Shown here in pieces: positions 18,218 through 28,671 of a stretch of 64,000 nt of DNA. Position 1 is the stretch's first letter. Every line of letters begins with the position of its first letter. The translations under genes and the position numbers were made by a program. The notes beneath the pieces are model-generated. The model did no database searches and was not told where the DNA came from. It worked only from the letters and a program-made list of their open reading frames with translations. The stretch comes from Comamonadaceae bacterium (lineage in GTDB: Bacteria > Pseudomonadota > Gammaproteobacteria > Burkholderiales > Burkholderiaceae_C). The stretch spans positions 62,001 through 126,000 of the forward strand of contig JAIYAR010000016.1 in the NCBI GenBank assembly GCA_027488985.1, written 5' to 3'.

Positions 18218-18713
18218 GAATATCAGAAATTCCGAAGAATCACTGCTTGATAGCTACGACATCAGCCTTCTTGCTGCACTGCAGCGTGATGCCTATGCCA
18301 CCCACCAACAGATCGGTGAGCAAGTGCATTTGTCAGCTTCACAGGTGAGCCGAAGGGTGCAGCGCCTGCAGGCTGGTGGCTTTGTACGGCGCTACGTCGC
18401 CCTGCTGGAGCCCCAAGCGCTGGGCTTGGGCGTGCGTGCCATGAGCTATGTCACGCTGACCCGCCACGGGGGGGATGAGGGCGCTGCATTCGAGGCCGAA
18501 ATCGGCTCCATCCCCGAGGTGCTGGAGTGCTATTCGGTGGCCGGGGAGTCGGACTACATCCTGCACATCGTCTGTGCGGATTTGAGTGTGTTGTCTGAGC
18601 AGGTCTTGCGCCGCATCACCCGCATTCAGGGTGTGGGCAGCATCCGGTCCAACATCGTGCTCAACTGCATCAAGAGCAGCACCGAGCTGCCGCTGGGGCA
18701 CTTGCGCCGCTGA
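18216..18713 (+). CDS. Lrp/AsnC family transcriptional regulator (probable regulator of tyrosine catabolism)
   Basis: A 165-residue protein with an AsnC-type helix-turn-helix (ALQRDAYATHQQIGEQVHLS, then ASQVSRRVQRLQ) and a C-terminal RAM domain (PEVLECYSVAGESDYILHIV). It is divergent from hppD, and Lrp-type regulators beside hpd genes are a common arrangement in proteobacteria. Two starts are possible: ATG at 18201 and ATG at 18216. Neither has a Shine-Dalgarno sequence, and both overlap the palindrome at 18201-18217, so a leaderless or autorepressed transcript is possible. Confidence 0.88.
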   Translation: MNIRNSEESLLDSYDISLLAALQRDAYATHQQIGEQVHLSASQVSRRVQRLQAGGFVRRYVALLEPQALGLGVRAMSYVTLTRHGGDEGAAFEAEIGSIPEVLECYSVAGESDYILHIVCADLSVLSEQVLRRITRIQGVGSIRSNIVLNCIKSSTELPLGHLRR

Positions 18714-18761
18714 AAGCACAGATACACTGAAACCGATAACTTTCTACCCCATGTAACGCCC

Positions 18762-19247
18762 ATGCGAAAACTGATTTTGTCGCTGATACTTGGAGCTGCA
18801 TCCTTCGCACCTGCCATCGCACAAACCACCCGCGAGGTGGCCTACCAACTGGCCGAACTCGCGGTGGATGAGTCCTACAAAAATGTAAAGCCCCTCATGG
18901 ACGGCGCATTTGACAACCTGCTCAAAGAGGCTATCGCCAAAGGCCACTCAGACCGGTCTCTCGAAATTTTTGTGGAAGAAGTCAAAAATGCCTTCAACCG
19001 TGAAAACTTCATCAAGGTGGTGGCAGATGTCTGGGCGCGCGAGATGACCAAAGAAGAGTTGCAGCAGGCCATCAACTTCATTCAATCACCGGCCGGGCGC
19101 AAATTCAGCGCCGTGAGCCAGTCCATGAAAGAACCGAAAAACCTGCTGCCCATTTTTCAGGATGCTTGTGGCCGGGCCCGTGCCCGGGTCATGAATGTCG
19201 GGGCGACGAGCGCGAACTTGGACAACATCTGCAACCAGTTCCGCTAA
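18762..19247 (+). CDS. DUF2059 domain secreted protein
   Basis: A 161-residue protein with a clear signal peptide (MRKLILSLILGAASFAPAIA, cleavage likely after AIA-Q). The mature part is helical and matches the DUF2059 pattern, with WAREMTKEELQQAINFIQSP as its most recognisable segment. Proteins of this type are periplasmic and of unknown function. It stands alone, with 48 bases upstream from the regulator and a convergent ompA-like gene 14 bases after its stop. A GC-rich inverted repeat (AAGCCCGC...GCGGGTTT, 19254-19280) lies between the two and may end both transcripts. Confidence 0.8.
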   Translation: MRKLILSLILGAASFAPAIAQTTREVAYQLAELAVDESYKNVKPLMDGAFDNLLKEAIAKGHSDRSLEIFVEEVKNAFNRENFIKVVADVWAREMTKEELQQAINFIQSPAGRKFSAVSQSMKEPKNLLPIFQDACGRARARVMNVGATSANLDNICNQFR

Positions 19248-19261
19248 TCCGGCAAGCCCGC

Positions 19262-19966
19262 TCAGCGCTCGGCGGGTTTGCTCCCCTGAACATCCACCTC
19301 GACCCTGCGATCACGCTGCAGGCACTCGATCAGGAGCAAACGTTTTCCGCCCGGGCAGTCTGCCAGCATCGTCAGCGGGTTGGACTCCCCTTCACCGTAG
19401 GATTGGATACTGGGTGGAGCTACACCTTTCGCCACCAGATAATCACTGACCGCTGTCGCACGGCGCAAGGATAGTTTCTGGTTGTACGCATTGGTACCTA
19501 TGCGGTCGGTGTACCCGCGAACATGAATCGCATCGTAGGTGCTGCCGCTCAGTTCCACGACCAATCCATCCAGCATGGCCATGCCGTTAGGGCCGATCAC
19601 CGACTTGTCAAAGCCAAAGAGTGCATCCGCTGAAAAATTCAAACGTTGCATAGCTGGCGCAACCGGCACAGGCGTGACCACCACAGCCGGCGCTACAGGT
19701 GCAGCGGTAACGGGCGCCGCAGCCACGACGACCGGTGTTGCGGCCACAATGACCGCGTCACACGGTGCTACCGCCAATGCGGGTGTCCACTCGCCGTTGT
19801 GCCAGCATTGGCCGGGTGTGGAGCTGCCGACAAATCGGCCAGCACCATCCAGCAGGTAGCCCCGCGTGTCGGTTGCCTGCGCCATGCACAAGCCGGATAG
19901 CAAGGCCAGCGGTAGCCCCAGCCCCAAGCGGGTCAAGGTCAGAAGACGCCATGTATTTGGATTCAT
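19262..19966 (-). CDS. OmpA family protein
   Basis: A 234-residue protein with a signal peptide (about residues 1-31, ending LCMAQA), a short middle region with an Ala/Val/Pro-rich linker, and a C-terminal OmpA-like peptidoglycan-binding domain. That domain shows FGFDKSVIGPNGMAML and GYTDRIGTNAYNQKLSLRRA. It lacks a beta-barrel, so it probably anchors the wall from the periplasm or outer membrane. CGGAG lies 7 bases before the start. It follows the BON-domain gene by 25 bases on the same strand, suggesting joint expression in envelope maintenance. Confidence 0.88.
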   Translation of the reverse strand: MNPNTWRLLTLTRLGLGLPLALLSGLCMAQATDTRGYLLDGAGRFVGSSTPGQCWHNGEWTPALAVAPCDAVIVAATPVVVAAAPVTAAPVAPAVVVTPVPVAPAMQRLNFSADALFGFDKSVIGPNGMAMLDGLVVELSGSTYDAIHVRGYTDRIGTNAYNQKLSLRRATAVSDYLVAKGVAPPSIQSYGEGESNPLTMLADCPGGKRLLLIECLQRDRRVEVDVQGSKPAER

Positions 19967-19991
19967 ACTTTACTCCGGTAGGCCGGGGTTC

Positions 19992-20306
19992 TCACGGGCG
20001 CACCGAAATTTCATTTTTGACTGAGCGCACGCCGCTGACTTCGCGCGCAATGCTTTCTGCGGTCGTCTTCTCTTGCTGGTTTTTGGCAAAGCCGGACAAC
20101 ATGACCGTGCCTGTCATGGTCTCCACGCTGATAGCTCCGGCATCGACCAATTTGCTTTCCACAAACCGGCTTTTGACCTGGGTGGTGATGGTCGCGTCAT
20201 CCACATAGGCGCCCACCGTTTCCTGACCGCGTTGGACTGCGCATCCCGTCATCGCGCCTAGGGCCAAAACCAACACAGTGAACGTGATACGGATAGAACT
20301 TTTCAT
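19992..20306 (-). CDS. BON domain lipoprotein
   Basis: A 104-residue protein with a lipoprotein-type signal ending at C22 (ALGAMTGC) and one BON domain (DDATITTQVKSRFVESKLVD, then the turn GTVMLSGFAKNQQEK). BON domains, as in OsmY and DolP, bind membranes and are often induced by osmotic or envelope stress. GAGGAG precedes the ATG. It lies upstream of the OmpA-like gene and downstream of the giant glucan synthase gene, all on the minus strand. Confidence 0.88.
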   Translation of the reverse strand: MKSSIRITFTVLVLALGAMTGCAVQRGQETVGAYVDDATITTQVKSRFVESKLVDAGAISVETMTGTVMLSGFAKNQQEKTTAESIAREVSGVRSVKNEISVRP

Positions 20307-20388
20307 GGGGAACTCCTCAACAGTGAATGAACACCCTCAGAGTAGTACGCCCTCGGCCGCAGGTCGGTGCGCTATCGAACCCTGAGCG

Positions 20389-23300
20389 TTATCCAAAGCT
20401 CACGACCACGCTGTGCAGTCCCTGCATTTGCTGGTACTCCAGCCAGGCACCTGCTGCCAGATGGGTGAGGTCAGAAGATGGAAAGGGAATGTCTTGTTCG
20501 ACTGCTCTCCTCTCGAACGCGAATTCCAGAGTGCCGCCTGACCATTGCAGGTGCATTTGGGCATGCCCCCAGTCTGCCGGGAAGCAAGGCCGGAACCGCA
20601 GTCGCTGCGGCCCGAACTCCAGCCCGAATAAGGACTCAATGGCTGCCCGGTGCATCCAGGCTGCGGAGCCTGTGTACCAGCTCCAGCCGCCGCGTCCGGT
20701 ATAGGGCGGCGCACCGTACACATCGCCCGCCATCGCATAGGGCTCCAGCCCGTAGATGGCCCCACAAACCGGGTCCGCGCTTCGGTGAGCCGGGCTCAAA
20801 TCACAGAAATAGCGGTAAGGAAGTTCACTGCCTTCCCTCCGGTGCAGTTGTGCCATGGCCATCAGAGCCCACACGCCGCCATGGCTGTATTGCCCACCGT
20901 TTTCGCGTACACCCGGGGGGTAACTCTGGATGTAGCCTGCACGCGGCAGTTGATACTGCAAAGGAGGTGTCAGCAACTTGATTAAACCCATATCGTGGTC
21001 GATGAGCTCGATCTCCAGGGACTGCATCGCGGTGGCTGCCCGTTCGGGCGACGCCGCCTCACTCAGGACCGACCAAGCCTGGGCAATCAAGTCAATGCGG
21101 CACTCTTGCAAGGTGTGGCTGCCCAAAGGGCTGCCATCGTCAAAGAAAGCACGGGCATACCATTGGCCGTCCCATGCAGGGCCGTCCAGCGCTGCCTGCC
21201 ACACCCCGGCTGCCGCCTCCCAACGCTGCGCACGCTCCCAATCACCCCGCGTGCGAGCGAGTGGCGCCCAATCGCGCACCAGCGATACCAGCAGCCAAGC
21301 CAACCAGACCGATTCGCCCTGCCCCTGCGGGCCTACAGCGCTCATGCCGTCATTCCAATCTCCGGTACCCATCAAGGGCAGCCCGTGGATGCCGGTGGCC
21401 AGGCTCCGGTCCAATGCACGCGCGGCATGCTCGTAGGTGCTCGCAGTGTCGGTGCTGACATCCGGGGCAAAGTAGGCGTCTTCCTGTGCGGGCTCCAGAA
21501 CCGGGCCACTCAAAAACGGCACCTGCGCATCCAGCACAGAAAGGTCCGCCGTGGCTTGGAGGTAGCGTGTCACAGCGTGTGGCAACCAAAGCAAGTCGTC
21601 TGACATACGGGTGCGTACCCCGGCTCCACCCGGGCTGTGCCACCAATGCTGCACATCACCCTCCACGAACTGGCGCGAAGCACACAACAGGATCTGGGCC
21701 TTCAAGGCCTGCGGCTCAACCCAAGCCAGCGCCATGGCGTCCTGCAGCTGATCCCGGAAGCCGGTAGCCCCCCCCGCTTGGTAGAAGGCTGATTTGGCAG
21801 CCATGCGACAAGCCAGGGTCTGGTAAAGCAGCCAATGGTTTACCAAGGCGTCAAACAGCGGGTCGGGCGTCGTTACCGTCAGCTTGCCCAAGCGTTCGCT
21901 CCAATGCTCGGCCACGGCAGACAAACGCTGTGCCGGTGACTCGTGCAAAGCCCGTTGCGCCAAATCCAATGCAGCAGAGGCGTCCGGGGCATAACCCATC
22001 AAAAAAACATGGCTCAAGGTTTGCCCTGCCGGCACCTGCATGCGCACCGACAAGGCTGCACAAGGGTCCAGACCAAAGCCGCTGTGGGCACCCAGAGAGT
22101 CGGGGATGGCAAGTTCTCCGGATGATTCAAAAAACTCCCGTCGGTCGCAAGTCCATTGCGACGAGCCACTTTGGGCACTGGATGGCGTCCGGCACGCCCA
22201 GAATGCCGTACCCCCGCCTTGTCCGGCAGCGCGCTCACGCTGGCTGCACAAGAGCACCAGGTCAGTCGTCGATAGTTGTGCCGCAGTCACTGTGCTGGCG
22301 CGATCGCGCACGCCGGCTCCCATCACCCACTCCACCATGCCGATACACCGCAAGTGCAGATCCAACTCTCCACGGTTATGCAAAATGACTTGCACCTGCT
22401 TGAGTTGCAGAGCGACGTCCACCGACCAGATCACCTCCACGTCCAAGGGCCCGCGCCGGTGGCGAATGCGGGTCACACCTTGGGTGTGCGTAACGGTGTA
22501 GCGCGTGTCAGGCAAAGCCCATGCATCAGGACTGAGCGACCAGGTTCTGCGCGGCAGGGTTACGAGATCCTGCAGCCACAGGCTTTCCCCCGGGGGGTCT
22601 GCCACGGGGTCGTTGGACCAGGGCGTCAGCTGATTCAGCTTGCTATTGCCTGCCCATGTGAAGCCGCCTCCGGCCTCGCTCAGCACGGTACCGAAGCCTT
22701 GGTTGGCAAGCACATTGACCCAGGGCCTTAGTGGCCGCACGTCCAGGCCCACTTCAAACCGGAACTCGGCTCCCTGCCCGACAAACTCCCCCTGGGACAC
22801 CGCAACTGCCAGAGCAGGCACATCCGGCCTCACGCCCGGCAGGTGCCGGGAATGCCCGGCACGCCGGATAGCATCCTGGTCATGGTCGGCAGACCAAGCC
22901 TGCACATGGTGCAACAAGGGCCTGCCGTCTGCATCCAGTCGCATGCGGGCCAAGGTATGCAAAGTGCTGCGTTCCGCATCGCTGAGACTGTCTTCCCGCA
23001 GCACCCACATGCCGATGCAGCTATCAGCATCTTCACGGGGATGCTCGGTATTGAGCCTGTCACACATTCCGGTCAGTTCCCGTTGCAAGGTCAGGTGGTA
23101 GGAGGCAGGCTCCGCATTCACCACCACCAGGTCGCAGGCCACGCCTGCCCAAGCCCAAACGCGCATGGACTGGGTGAGTGACCGCACCAAGCCCAATCCC
23201 TGCAGCACGGCAATTGAAACCAGCACGATAGGCCGGTCGCCTGATATACCGATACGCCACAGCACCCGCTTGTCACAGATGTCTGTGGCGAGCACCGCTG

Positions 23301-26300
23301 TGGATCCATGCACGGACTTTGGCGAACTCAATACGAACAGCAAAGCAGTCGTGAGCGTTTGGGTGGCCGTAAGAGTGTCCGGGCTTACCTGAAGCGCACG
23401 CAGCCGGATGCCAGCCAGGGTTGAGGACATCAGCGAAGCACGCTGCACATGGCTACTTTGCTGGTACTTGTCGATCAGCGCATGTAGCAGAGCAGGCTCG
23501 GTGGCAGCAGCGGTTGCAAAAGTCAGTTGCGCCTTGGCGAAGGGTGCGAGACGAATACGCACTACCAACGCAGCGACCGGATCCAGTCCGCTGTCACCCG
23601 GGCCGGCCTCCTGAAAATAGGCGGCGCCATGCTGCAGCCCCCGCGACCAGCCGCTCTCCTGACCGGGCCGGTGGTTACGGCCTGCCCACCGCTGGCGGTC
23701 AGCGCAACCCTGAACTGAAATCACCTCCGCGTCGGTATTCGCAAGAAAATGGGCCGCGCACACCACAGGCTCCGTTTCCACTCGGGGTGTGCGCCGGTAC
23801 AAGAGCGCGCGTTGCGCCTCCAACCACTCGCTACGCACAAACAACTTGGAAAATGCAGGATGCGCCTCATCGGCACTCTGCTTGTTGAGCGCCACATCAA
23901 AGCAGCAGCTCAACTCCAGTTCCAGCGTGGCCGCACCCGTGTTGTGCAGGTCAAGCTGCCGGAACTCCATATCGTCTTCCGGGCTCACCCACACCGTCAT
24001 GCGACTTTCCCAGTGGGCCGCATGGCAATGAAAGAGAACCCGGTCCGGCTGAAAGCTGCAACGGTAATCAGCCTCCGGGTCAGCCGCAGGACTGCGGGTG
24101 ATGGAGTAGCGCTGCGCCTCAGGGTCGCCCGATTCACGGCAATACACAAAACTGCCAAAAGCATCGCGGAGGGCATCGTCTTGGAAGCGGCTGATCGCCG
24201 TGCCATCCCACTGGCTGGCGCCAGCGCCGTTGGCACGCAGCGCGACGCAGTAGCGCCCATTGGACAGCAACTGGGTCGGCTCCACCGCATGCACACCGGG
24301 TACCAGCGCGCGAACCAGCCCCGGTGGACGCAATTGCAAACGTTGCTCCACCGCTACCGGCGGCAGGCCGGGTGCCTGCCGGATCTCTTTGGGAACCCGC
24401 TCGTGCAGGAGCGCACACACCGCCTCCATATGTGGATCCGCCATACCCCAGCGCTTGACCACATCGTGGTGCATCAGGTTGGTTAGCGCCACCAGTGCCA
24501 TGCCTTGGTGGTGCGCCATAAACGTACCCACCAAGGTGAACGGCTCGGTACCGGTTTGCCGCAAAGGGGTGTAGTCCAGCGCCTCCATGAATCCCCATTC
24601 ACGGCGCGCGCCCAGGGATTCCAGGCGCCGCAGGTTGCCTACCGCCTCGTGCGGATTGACCATGAGCGCCAGCATCGTCGCATAAGGTGCAACAACCAAT
24701 TCATCCAATGGGGTGCGGCGCAAGGCCAAAGAAGGAACCCCTTGCGGTGCGTACTGATAAGCAAGAGAGCTGTCCCGCCCTGCATACGCGGATTCAGAGA
24801 CGCCCCAGGGCACATGCTGCTGGAGGCCGAAATCTTGCTGGGCCGCCACGGCATGCTCTCCCGCGCGGTGCAAGAGGCTGCCTTGCGGCTCGTCCAGCAT
24901 CAGGGACGGCATCAAGTACTCGAACATGGAGCCCGACCATGACTTCAAGCCCGGCCGGACCCCGGTCAGGCATCCAATGCGGCCCAAGGCGCCCCAGTGG
25001 ACCGCATCCACATCGCCTTTGGCAATTGCCACCAAGCTGGTAAGCCGCGACTCAGACGCCAGCAAATCATAAAAGGCCGTGTCCAACTCCTGCTCGCGCA
25101 CCCTGTAGCCTATATGAAACAAGCGCCTGCGCGTGCTGTACAAAAACCGGTAGTCCGGGGTCAGGGCCATCGTCTGCAAGCGCTTCGCCTGGGTCTCCAA
25201 ATCGGCGGCCAGCGCAGCACCGGTGGCAGACCCGGCATTGCGTTCACGGCCTGCAAAGTCCAGGCAAGCTTGGGCGGTGGCCAGCATGTGCCCGCTGAGG
25301 TTGCCACTGTCCACCGTAGACACGTAGGCCGGCAGCAATACCGCCAGTGACTGGGTGTCGTACCAGTTCAAGAAATGCCCTTCATGGCGGGGCAAGACAT
25401 CCAGCGTGTCGAGCGTGGCCCGAAGGCGGGAACCCAGGCCCGCCACACTCAACCAACCAGATTGCGCGGCGCAGGCGCAACTGAGCAGATACAAACCGAT
25501 GTTTGTCGGTGACGTGCGGTGCGCCAGCATGTCAAAAGGCATCACTTGCAAGTTGTCCGGCGGGAGGTGGTGGTCCTGCGCACCGACACAGTGTTCAAAA
25601 TAGCGCCATGTATCGTGTGCGACGCCGTCCAGATAGGCGCGATCAGCCGCATCCGGCTTTTCCAGCGCGCGGCTCCAGTTGCTCTGGCTGGCAAGCCAGA
25701 GCGCCCAAGGCGAAAGAAACCAGCCCGCGGCCCAGAACGCCGCCCACGCCGGATACAGCACCCAGGGTGCGAGGCAAATGGATCCGATCAGAACCCAGAG
25801 AGCAAGACTGCCATGCGTTCGCAACATCGCACTGAGTTGCGTATTGGCCCCGGCCTGCACGCTGGCGGCGGTGGTCCATTCCAGCAGCCGGCTGCGACTG
25901 ATGGCGAGCCGGTAGAGCGAGCGCAACACAGCATCTGCGGCCAACAGTGTCTGCCGCAGAAGTTGCATGCATTGCCATGCACCCAGCGCCGCTACGCGCG
26001 CGAACTCCACGCTGGCGCACGCATAAAAGTAACGCAACTCCAGATGGGGTCGCCCCGGAAACAAACCCGCCACCGCGCCTATGAAAGGCCCCGCGGTGTA
26101 AGCAAAAAGTACCAGCAACAGGGCAAATACCGGCTCCAGCCCGAAACCTGTCACCGAAAGCACTAGGAGCAGAAGACAGGCTGGTGCCACCAGTGAACGG
26201 CGCAGGTTGTCCACCATCTTCCACAAATTCAATGGGGTGATGCCATAGCGCCTGAATCGCAGCATGAATGGAAGCAGCTGCCAGTCCCCCCGGGTCCACC

Positions 26301-28668
26301 GATGAATCCGTGCATTGGCGGTATCGGGGTGATGCGGCCCGTCTTCCAAGACGGTGACATCGGTCACTGTGGCGCAGCGCACCAGCGCGCCCTCCAGAAG
26401 GTCGTGGCTCAGAACCTGTCCGTCGGGAAAGCGGCTGCCCAACACCTGATGCACAGCACGCACATGCAGCAGGCCTTTGCCGCTGAAAGTGCCTTGGCCG
26501 AACACATCCTGGTACACCTCTGAACTGGCCGCGCTGTACGTGTCTATGCCGAACTGCCCCGCAAAAAGCCAATGGTAGAAGGTGCGTGCATGCTCGCCCG
26601 GCAAAGGCGCAGACACCCGGGGTTGCAACACGCCATAGCCCTTGACAATGGTCCGGCTCACCGGGTCGAACACCGGCTGATTGCCCGGATGCGCAGCAAT
26701 TCCCACCAGCGAGCGCAAGCGTCCCGGCGGGAGTTGGGTATCTGCATCCAGCGTCAGCACATAAGGCGTATCCGCAACCAGACGACTCAACTCTCCGAGG
26801 TCTGCAAAGCTTCCAGAGCCGCCCTCGGAAAGTGCTGCAATCAGCGTCTCCAGCTTGCCGCGCTTGCGCTCCCAGCCGATCCAGACGCGCTCAGAACGGC
26901 TGTAGCGCCGCTCCCGGTGCAACAAAACAAAACGCTTGTGAACCGCTCCAAGGTGGAGATCGGCATCGTCTGCCGCTGGCAGGACGGGGTACAACTGGTT
27001 AAGGGCTTCCATGGAGCGTATCGCCTGCTCGAGCAAGGCCCGGTCACCCGGAGCGTCACGCGCGGGCGCATCCAGGTAGTCCGTCAGCAACGCAAACTGC
27101 GCCATCTGCTCGGGGTTGGCCAGGTAATGCAATTGCAGGCGACGGGCCAGTGCCTCTATGCCCGGTCCATCAACCAACATGCAGGGAATCACGACCACCA
27201 CCCGGTGCTCGGCGGGAATGCCCTGCTTCAGGGCCAGACGCGCCAGCCGGTCCGGCTCCAGGGACTCACAGGCCACGCGGTTCACCAGGGCCACCATGGC
27301 TTCAGAAGCCGGCAACATGACCAGGAGCATCAGCGCGGCCGCGCCCCAGCCGGCAGGTACTCCATCTATGGCGCCATGTCGCATCAACAACCAGCCCAAC
27401 AACAAAGCACTGGAGCAACCGATAGCACCGAGGTACAGCGGCAGCGCCCACCTACGCCCCCAAATACGCCAGGCAAACCGGGGATGGGCGGGCAATCCCA
27501 GCACCACCCGCAGGGTGCCGCTTCCGGCGCCACGCAACCAAAATGCCGGAACCAGCGCACCCTGCTCGCCCGGCACTGCGCCCGCCATCAAATGCAAAAG
27601 CGACTCGGTAACGTGGGCCTCGGGTTTGCCGCTGCGCTTTGCGAGTTGCTCAATGCCGTGCAAGGTGGTTTCACGGGTCATGGAGTGTTCAGCCTGAAAC
27701 ACCGGGTGGCCCAGCATCAGGCGGGTACACAAATTGGTCTGCATCACCACTTCAGGCCAATCCGCATCGCCGATGGTGCGTAGCGACGTCACCGAATTGC
27801 TCACACTCAAATTATCAGCCGCCTGCTCTGCCCGCTGCTGCAGGAGCGCGGCCGGAAGCAGAGGCAACACGGTCTGTAACCAGGTCTTCACCATCGCCCT
27901 GCTGCCTGGCAAGGTGGTTTGCAGGCGCTGGGCCATCTGCCCCAGAAAGACGCCATCTACCCCCCGCCTTCGCATCCGGGTCACCAGGGCTTCAAGCTGC
28001 GCAATGCTGTAGTGCTCGAGGTCATCACAACAGCGATTCGCCCATTCGCGGGCCGCTTTGTTGGCGGCCACGCGGTCGGCCAGGCGACGCAGGTTTTCCA
28101 TGAGGACCACACGCAAGGTGGTGGGCAAGGCCCAGAGCTCGCTCAGGCGGAGCTCGCAGCTCTGCTGATAGGCATTGAGAAAATGAACCAATAGCGTTTC
28201 ATCAAACGCACCATCGGTATGTGCCACAAATGCCCATGCCACCCCGTACACCCTGGGCAATCCGGCCAAAGGGGGTTGCACCAGTACCGGGAGTCCCTTG
28301 AAGTAATTGGCGGGCAAACCCTCATCGACCTCCTTGAACTGGGCTTCCAGCAAATGGAAATTTTCCAGCAGCCACTCGGCGGCCGGGCTGATGTCGTAGC
28401 CTGTGCGGGCCTGGCTGCCGATGTAGGCGTTGACACTGCGTAATCGCTGGATGTTGTCGCGCAACCGGGGCGTAAAGCTCTCCTGACGACTTCGTTCTCG
28501 CACCACCCGGTGGGTGAGGCCCAGGCTGTTGCCGTGGCGCTCGAAGCGCTCCACCCCGAAAACCTCGGACCGTATGGGTGCATCCAGCGGCCCGGCGTCC
28601 AGGTCCAGGACCGCACTCAACTCTTCCGGCACCTGAGGCAGTGCACCACTCCAACGGGCGGGCGGCAT
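20389..28668 (-). CDS. Cyclic beta-1,2-glucan synthase-like protein (NdvB/ChvB family)
   Basis: A 2759-residue membrane enzyme, close to the 2800-2900 residues of NdvB/ChvB. In order: an N-terminal soluble region; membrane helices near residues 415-470; a GT84-type glycosyltransferase region with LDADTQLPPGRL near 640; membrane helices near 826-870 and 953-993; a glycoamylase-like domain from about 1010; beta-sandwich modules; and a C-terminal GH94 phosphorylase-like region with GTGDWNDGMS near 2436. Family members build beta-1,2-glucan from UDP-glucose, close it into rings and trim it; the product is periplasmic and acts in osmotic adaptation and host interaction. The start at 28668 is 3 bases after the stop of an 88-residue membrane protein gene, so translation may be coupled. 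The glucan linkage is inferred from the family. Confidence 0.9.
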   Translation of the reverse strand: MPPARWSGALPQVPEELSAVLDLDAGPLDAPIRSEVFGVERFERHGNSLGLTHRVVRERSRQESFTPRLRDNIQRLRSVNAYIGSQARTGYDISPAAEWLLENFHLLEAQFKEVDEGLPANYFKGLPVLVQPPLAGLPRVYGVAWAFVAHTDGAFDETLLVHFLNAYQQSCELRLSELWALPTTLRVVLMENLRRLADRVAANKAAREWANRCCDDLEHYSIAQLEALVTRMRRRGVDGVFLGQMAQRLQTTLPGSRAMVKTWLQTVLPLLPAALLQQRAEQAADNLSVSNSVTSLRTIGDADWPEVVMQTNLCTRLMLGHPVFQAEHSMTRETTLHGIEQLAKRSGKPEAHVTESLLHLMAGAVPGEQGALVPAFWLRGAGSGTLRVVLGLPAHPRFAWRIWGRRWALPLYLGAIGCSSALLLGWLLMRHGAIDGVPAGWGAAALMLLVMLPASEAMVALVNRVACESLEPDRLARLALKQGIPAEHRVVVVIPCMLVDGPGIEALARRLQLHYLANPEQMAQFALLTDYLDAPARDAPGDRALLEQAIRSMEALNQLYPVLPAADDADLHLGAVHKRFVLLHRERRYSRSERVWIGWERKRGKLETLIAALSEGGSGSFADLGELSRLVADTPYVLTLDADTQLPPGRLRSLVGIAAHPGNQPVFDPVSRTIVKGYGVLQPRVSAPLPGEHARTFYHWLFAGQFGIDTYSAASSEVYQDVFGQGTFSGKGLLHVRAVHQVLGSRFPDGQVLSHDLLEGALVRCATVTDVTVLEDGPHHPDTANARIHRWTRGDWQLLPFMLRFRRYGITPLNLWKMVDNLRRSLVAPACLLLLVLSVTGFGLEPVFALLLVLFAYTAGPFIGAVAGLFPGRPHLELRYFYACASVEFARVAALGAWQCMQLLRQTLLAADAVLRSLYRLAISRSRLLEWTTAASVQAGANTQLSAMLRTHGSLALWVLIGSICLAPWVLYPAWAAFWAAGWFLSPWALWLASQSNWSRALEKPDAADRAYLDGVAHDTWRYFEHCVGAQDHHLPPDNLQVMPFDMLAHRTSPTNIGLYLLSCACAAQSGWLSVAGLGSRLRATLDTLDVLPRHEGHFLNWYDTQSLAVLLPAYVSTVDSGNLSGHMLATAQACLDFAGRERNAGSATGAALAADLETQAKRLQTMALTPDYRFLYSTRRRLFHIGYRVREQELDTAFYDLLASESRLTSLVAIAKGDVDAVHWGALGRIGCLTGVRPGLKSWSGSMFEYLMPSLMLDEPQGSLLHRAGEHAVAAQQDFGLQQHVPWGVSESAYAGRDSSLAYQYAPQGVPSLALRRTPLDELVVAPYATMLALMVNPHEAVGNLRRLESLGARREWGFMEALDYTPLRQTGTEPFTLVGTFMAHHQGMALVALTNLMHHDVVKRWGMADPHMEAVCALLHERVPKEIRQAPGLPPVAVEQRLQLRPPGLVRALVPGVHAVEPTQLLSNGRYCVALRANGAGASQWDGTAISRFQDDALRDAFGSFVYCRESGDPEAQRYSITRSPAADPEADYRCSFQPDRVLFHCHAAHWESRMTVWVSPEDDMEFRQLDLHNTGAATLELELSCCFDVALNKQSADEAHPAFSKLFVRSEWLEAQRALLYRRTPRVETEPVVCAAHFLANTDAEVISVQGCADRQRWAGRNHRPGQESGWSRGLQHGAAYFQEAGPGDSGLDPVAALVVRIRLAPFAKAQLTFATAAATEPALLHALIDKYQQSSHVQRASLMSSTLAGIRLRALQVSPDTLTATQTLTTALLFVLSSPKSVHGSTAVLATDICDKRVLWRIGISGDRPIVLVSIAVLQGLGLVRSLTQSMRVWAWAGVACDLVVVNAEPASYHLTLQRELTGMCDRLNTEHPREDADSCIGMWVLREDSLSDAERSTLHTLARMRLDADGRPLLHHVQAWSADHDQDAIRRAGHSRHLPGVRPDVPALAVAVSQGEFVGQGAEFRFEVGLDVRPLRPWVNVLANQGFGTVLSEAGGGFTWAGNSKLNQLTPWSNDPVADPPGESLWLQDLVTLPRRTWSLSPDAWALPDTRYTVTHTQGVTRIRHRRGPLDVEVIWSVDVALQLKQVQVILHNRGELDLHLRCIGMVEWVMGAGVRDRASTVTAAQLSTTDLVLLCSQRERAAGQGGGTAFWACRTPSSAQSGSSQWTCDRREFFESSGELAIPDSLGAHSGFGLDPCAALSVRMQVPAGQTLSHVFLMGYAPDASAALDLAQRALHESPAQRLSAVAEHWSERLGKLTVTTPDPLFDALVNHWLLYQTLACRMAAKSAFYQAGGATGFRDQLQDAMALAWVEPQALKAQILLCASRQFVEGDVQHWWHSPGGAGVRTRMSDDLLWLPHAVTRYLQATADLSVLDAQVPFLSGPVLEPAQEDAYFAPDVSTDTASTYEHAARALDRSLATGIHGLPLMGTGDWNDGMSAVGPQGQGESVWLAWLLVSLVRDWAPLARTRGDWERAQRWEAAAGVWQAALDGPAWDGQWYARAFFDDGSPLGSHTLQECRIDLIAQAWSVLSEAASPERAATAMQSLEIELIDHDMGLIKLLTPPLQYQLPRAGYIQSYPPGVRENGGQYSHGGVWALMAMAQLHRREGSELPYRYFCDLSPAHRSADPVCGAIYGLEPYAMAGDVYGAPPYTGRGGWSWYTGSAAWMHRAAIESLFGLEFGPQRLRFRPCFPADWGHAQMHLQWSGGTLEFAFERRAVEQDIPFPSSDLTHLAAGAWLEYQQMQGLHSVVVSFG

Positions 28669-28671
28669 GCC